64,000 nt of DNA, from assembly GCA_963700775.1 (NCBI GenBank), contig CAVOYU010000002.1:303596-367595 (forward strand), read 5' to 3'. Both the position numbers and the translations under genes were made by a program. Below the pieces are notes generated by a model. It was not told the origin of the DNA, did no database searches, and was given only the letters and a program-made list of their open reading frames with translations. This DNA is from Thermohalobaculum sp963700775 (lineage in GTDB: Bacteria > Pseudomonadota > Alphaproteobacteria > Rhodobacterales > Rhodobacteraceae). Of the stretch, positions 63,910 through 64,000 are shown piece by piece (position 1 is the first letter of the stretch; each line of letters starts with the position of its first letter).

Positions 63910-64000
63910 AAGCCCGACCAGCGGGATACGCTGGAACTCAGGCGAAACGGGCAGCGGCAGAGCTGGACAGTCCAGCGGTGCCGGTGTTTTTTGGCCTCGC

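Overview
The window is high-GC DNA (roughly two thirds G+C by eye) from an alphaproteobacterium. The evidence is the order ntrY-ntrX-trkA-trkH-hfq-hflX at the left end, an ethylmalonyl-CoA-pathway pair (ccr and ecm), and many TRAP, SDR, MFS and 3-hydroxyisobutyrate-dehydrogenase-type genes. The gene content fits a heterotroph of the Rhodospirillales type, but I cannot name a genus.

Layout. 1-8235: nitrogen-regulation two-component system, potassium uptake, Hfq and HflX. 8258-11441: thioesterase, EamA exporter, dehydrogenase/SDR pair. 11473-13309: toxin-antitoxin pair followed by an IS110-family element whose long 5' non-coding end may encode a bridge RNA. 13316-22250: catabolic genes (2-hydroxyacid dehydrogenase, M20 amidohydrolase, MOSC protein, two MmgE/PrpD proteins, MFS carrier, SDR). 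22261-30340: an unusual minus-strand set (ferritin-like protein, GMC flavoprotein, its small subunit, an acetoacetate-decarboxylase-like protein) beside a giant adenylate-cyclase/ATPase/TPR protein. 31199-37831: YcaQ-like glycosylase, ZIP-like remnant, YtcJ-like amidohydrolase and a TRAP transporter. 38102-40962: 2-oxoacid:acceptor oxidoreductase. 41132-45583: YegP-like protein, RecD-like helicase, EEP-family enzyme, ccr; then ecm. 47900-48620: an AT-rich islet with two small genes. 48889-51585: GreA/GreB-like factor, esterase, pyroglutamyl-peptidase-like protein, GFA protein. 51669-57539: choline-sulfatase, LysR regulator, MttB-family methyltransferase, HAD phosphatase.

The most interesting region is 57856-63767. 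It is a lasso-peptide gene cluster of the kinase-containing (paeninodin-like) kind: precursor, PqqD-like leader-binding protein, transglutaminase-like leader peptidase, asparagine-synthetase-like cyclase, HPr-kinase-like tailoring kinase and ABC exporter, mostly joined by ATGA overlaps. The precursor ends in Ser, the expected phosphate acceptor. Its acidic residues do not fall at the usual ring positions if the core starts where the leader motif predicts.

Eight single-base frameshifts interrupt otherwise well-conserved genes (hflX, a prpD, a ZIP-like gene, dctQ, a greA/greB-like gene, the lasso cyclase twice, the lasso kinase). Every one is repaired by removing one base. This points to insertion-type sequencing error more than to gene decay, although the ZIP-like gene also looks shortened.

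The last 120 bases hold a strong promoter-like sequence reading out of the window, possibly for a stable-RNA operon.
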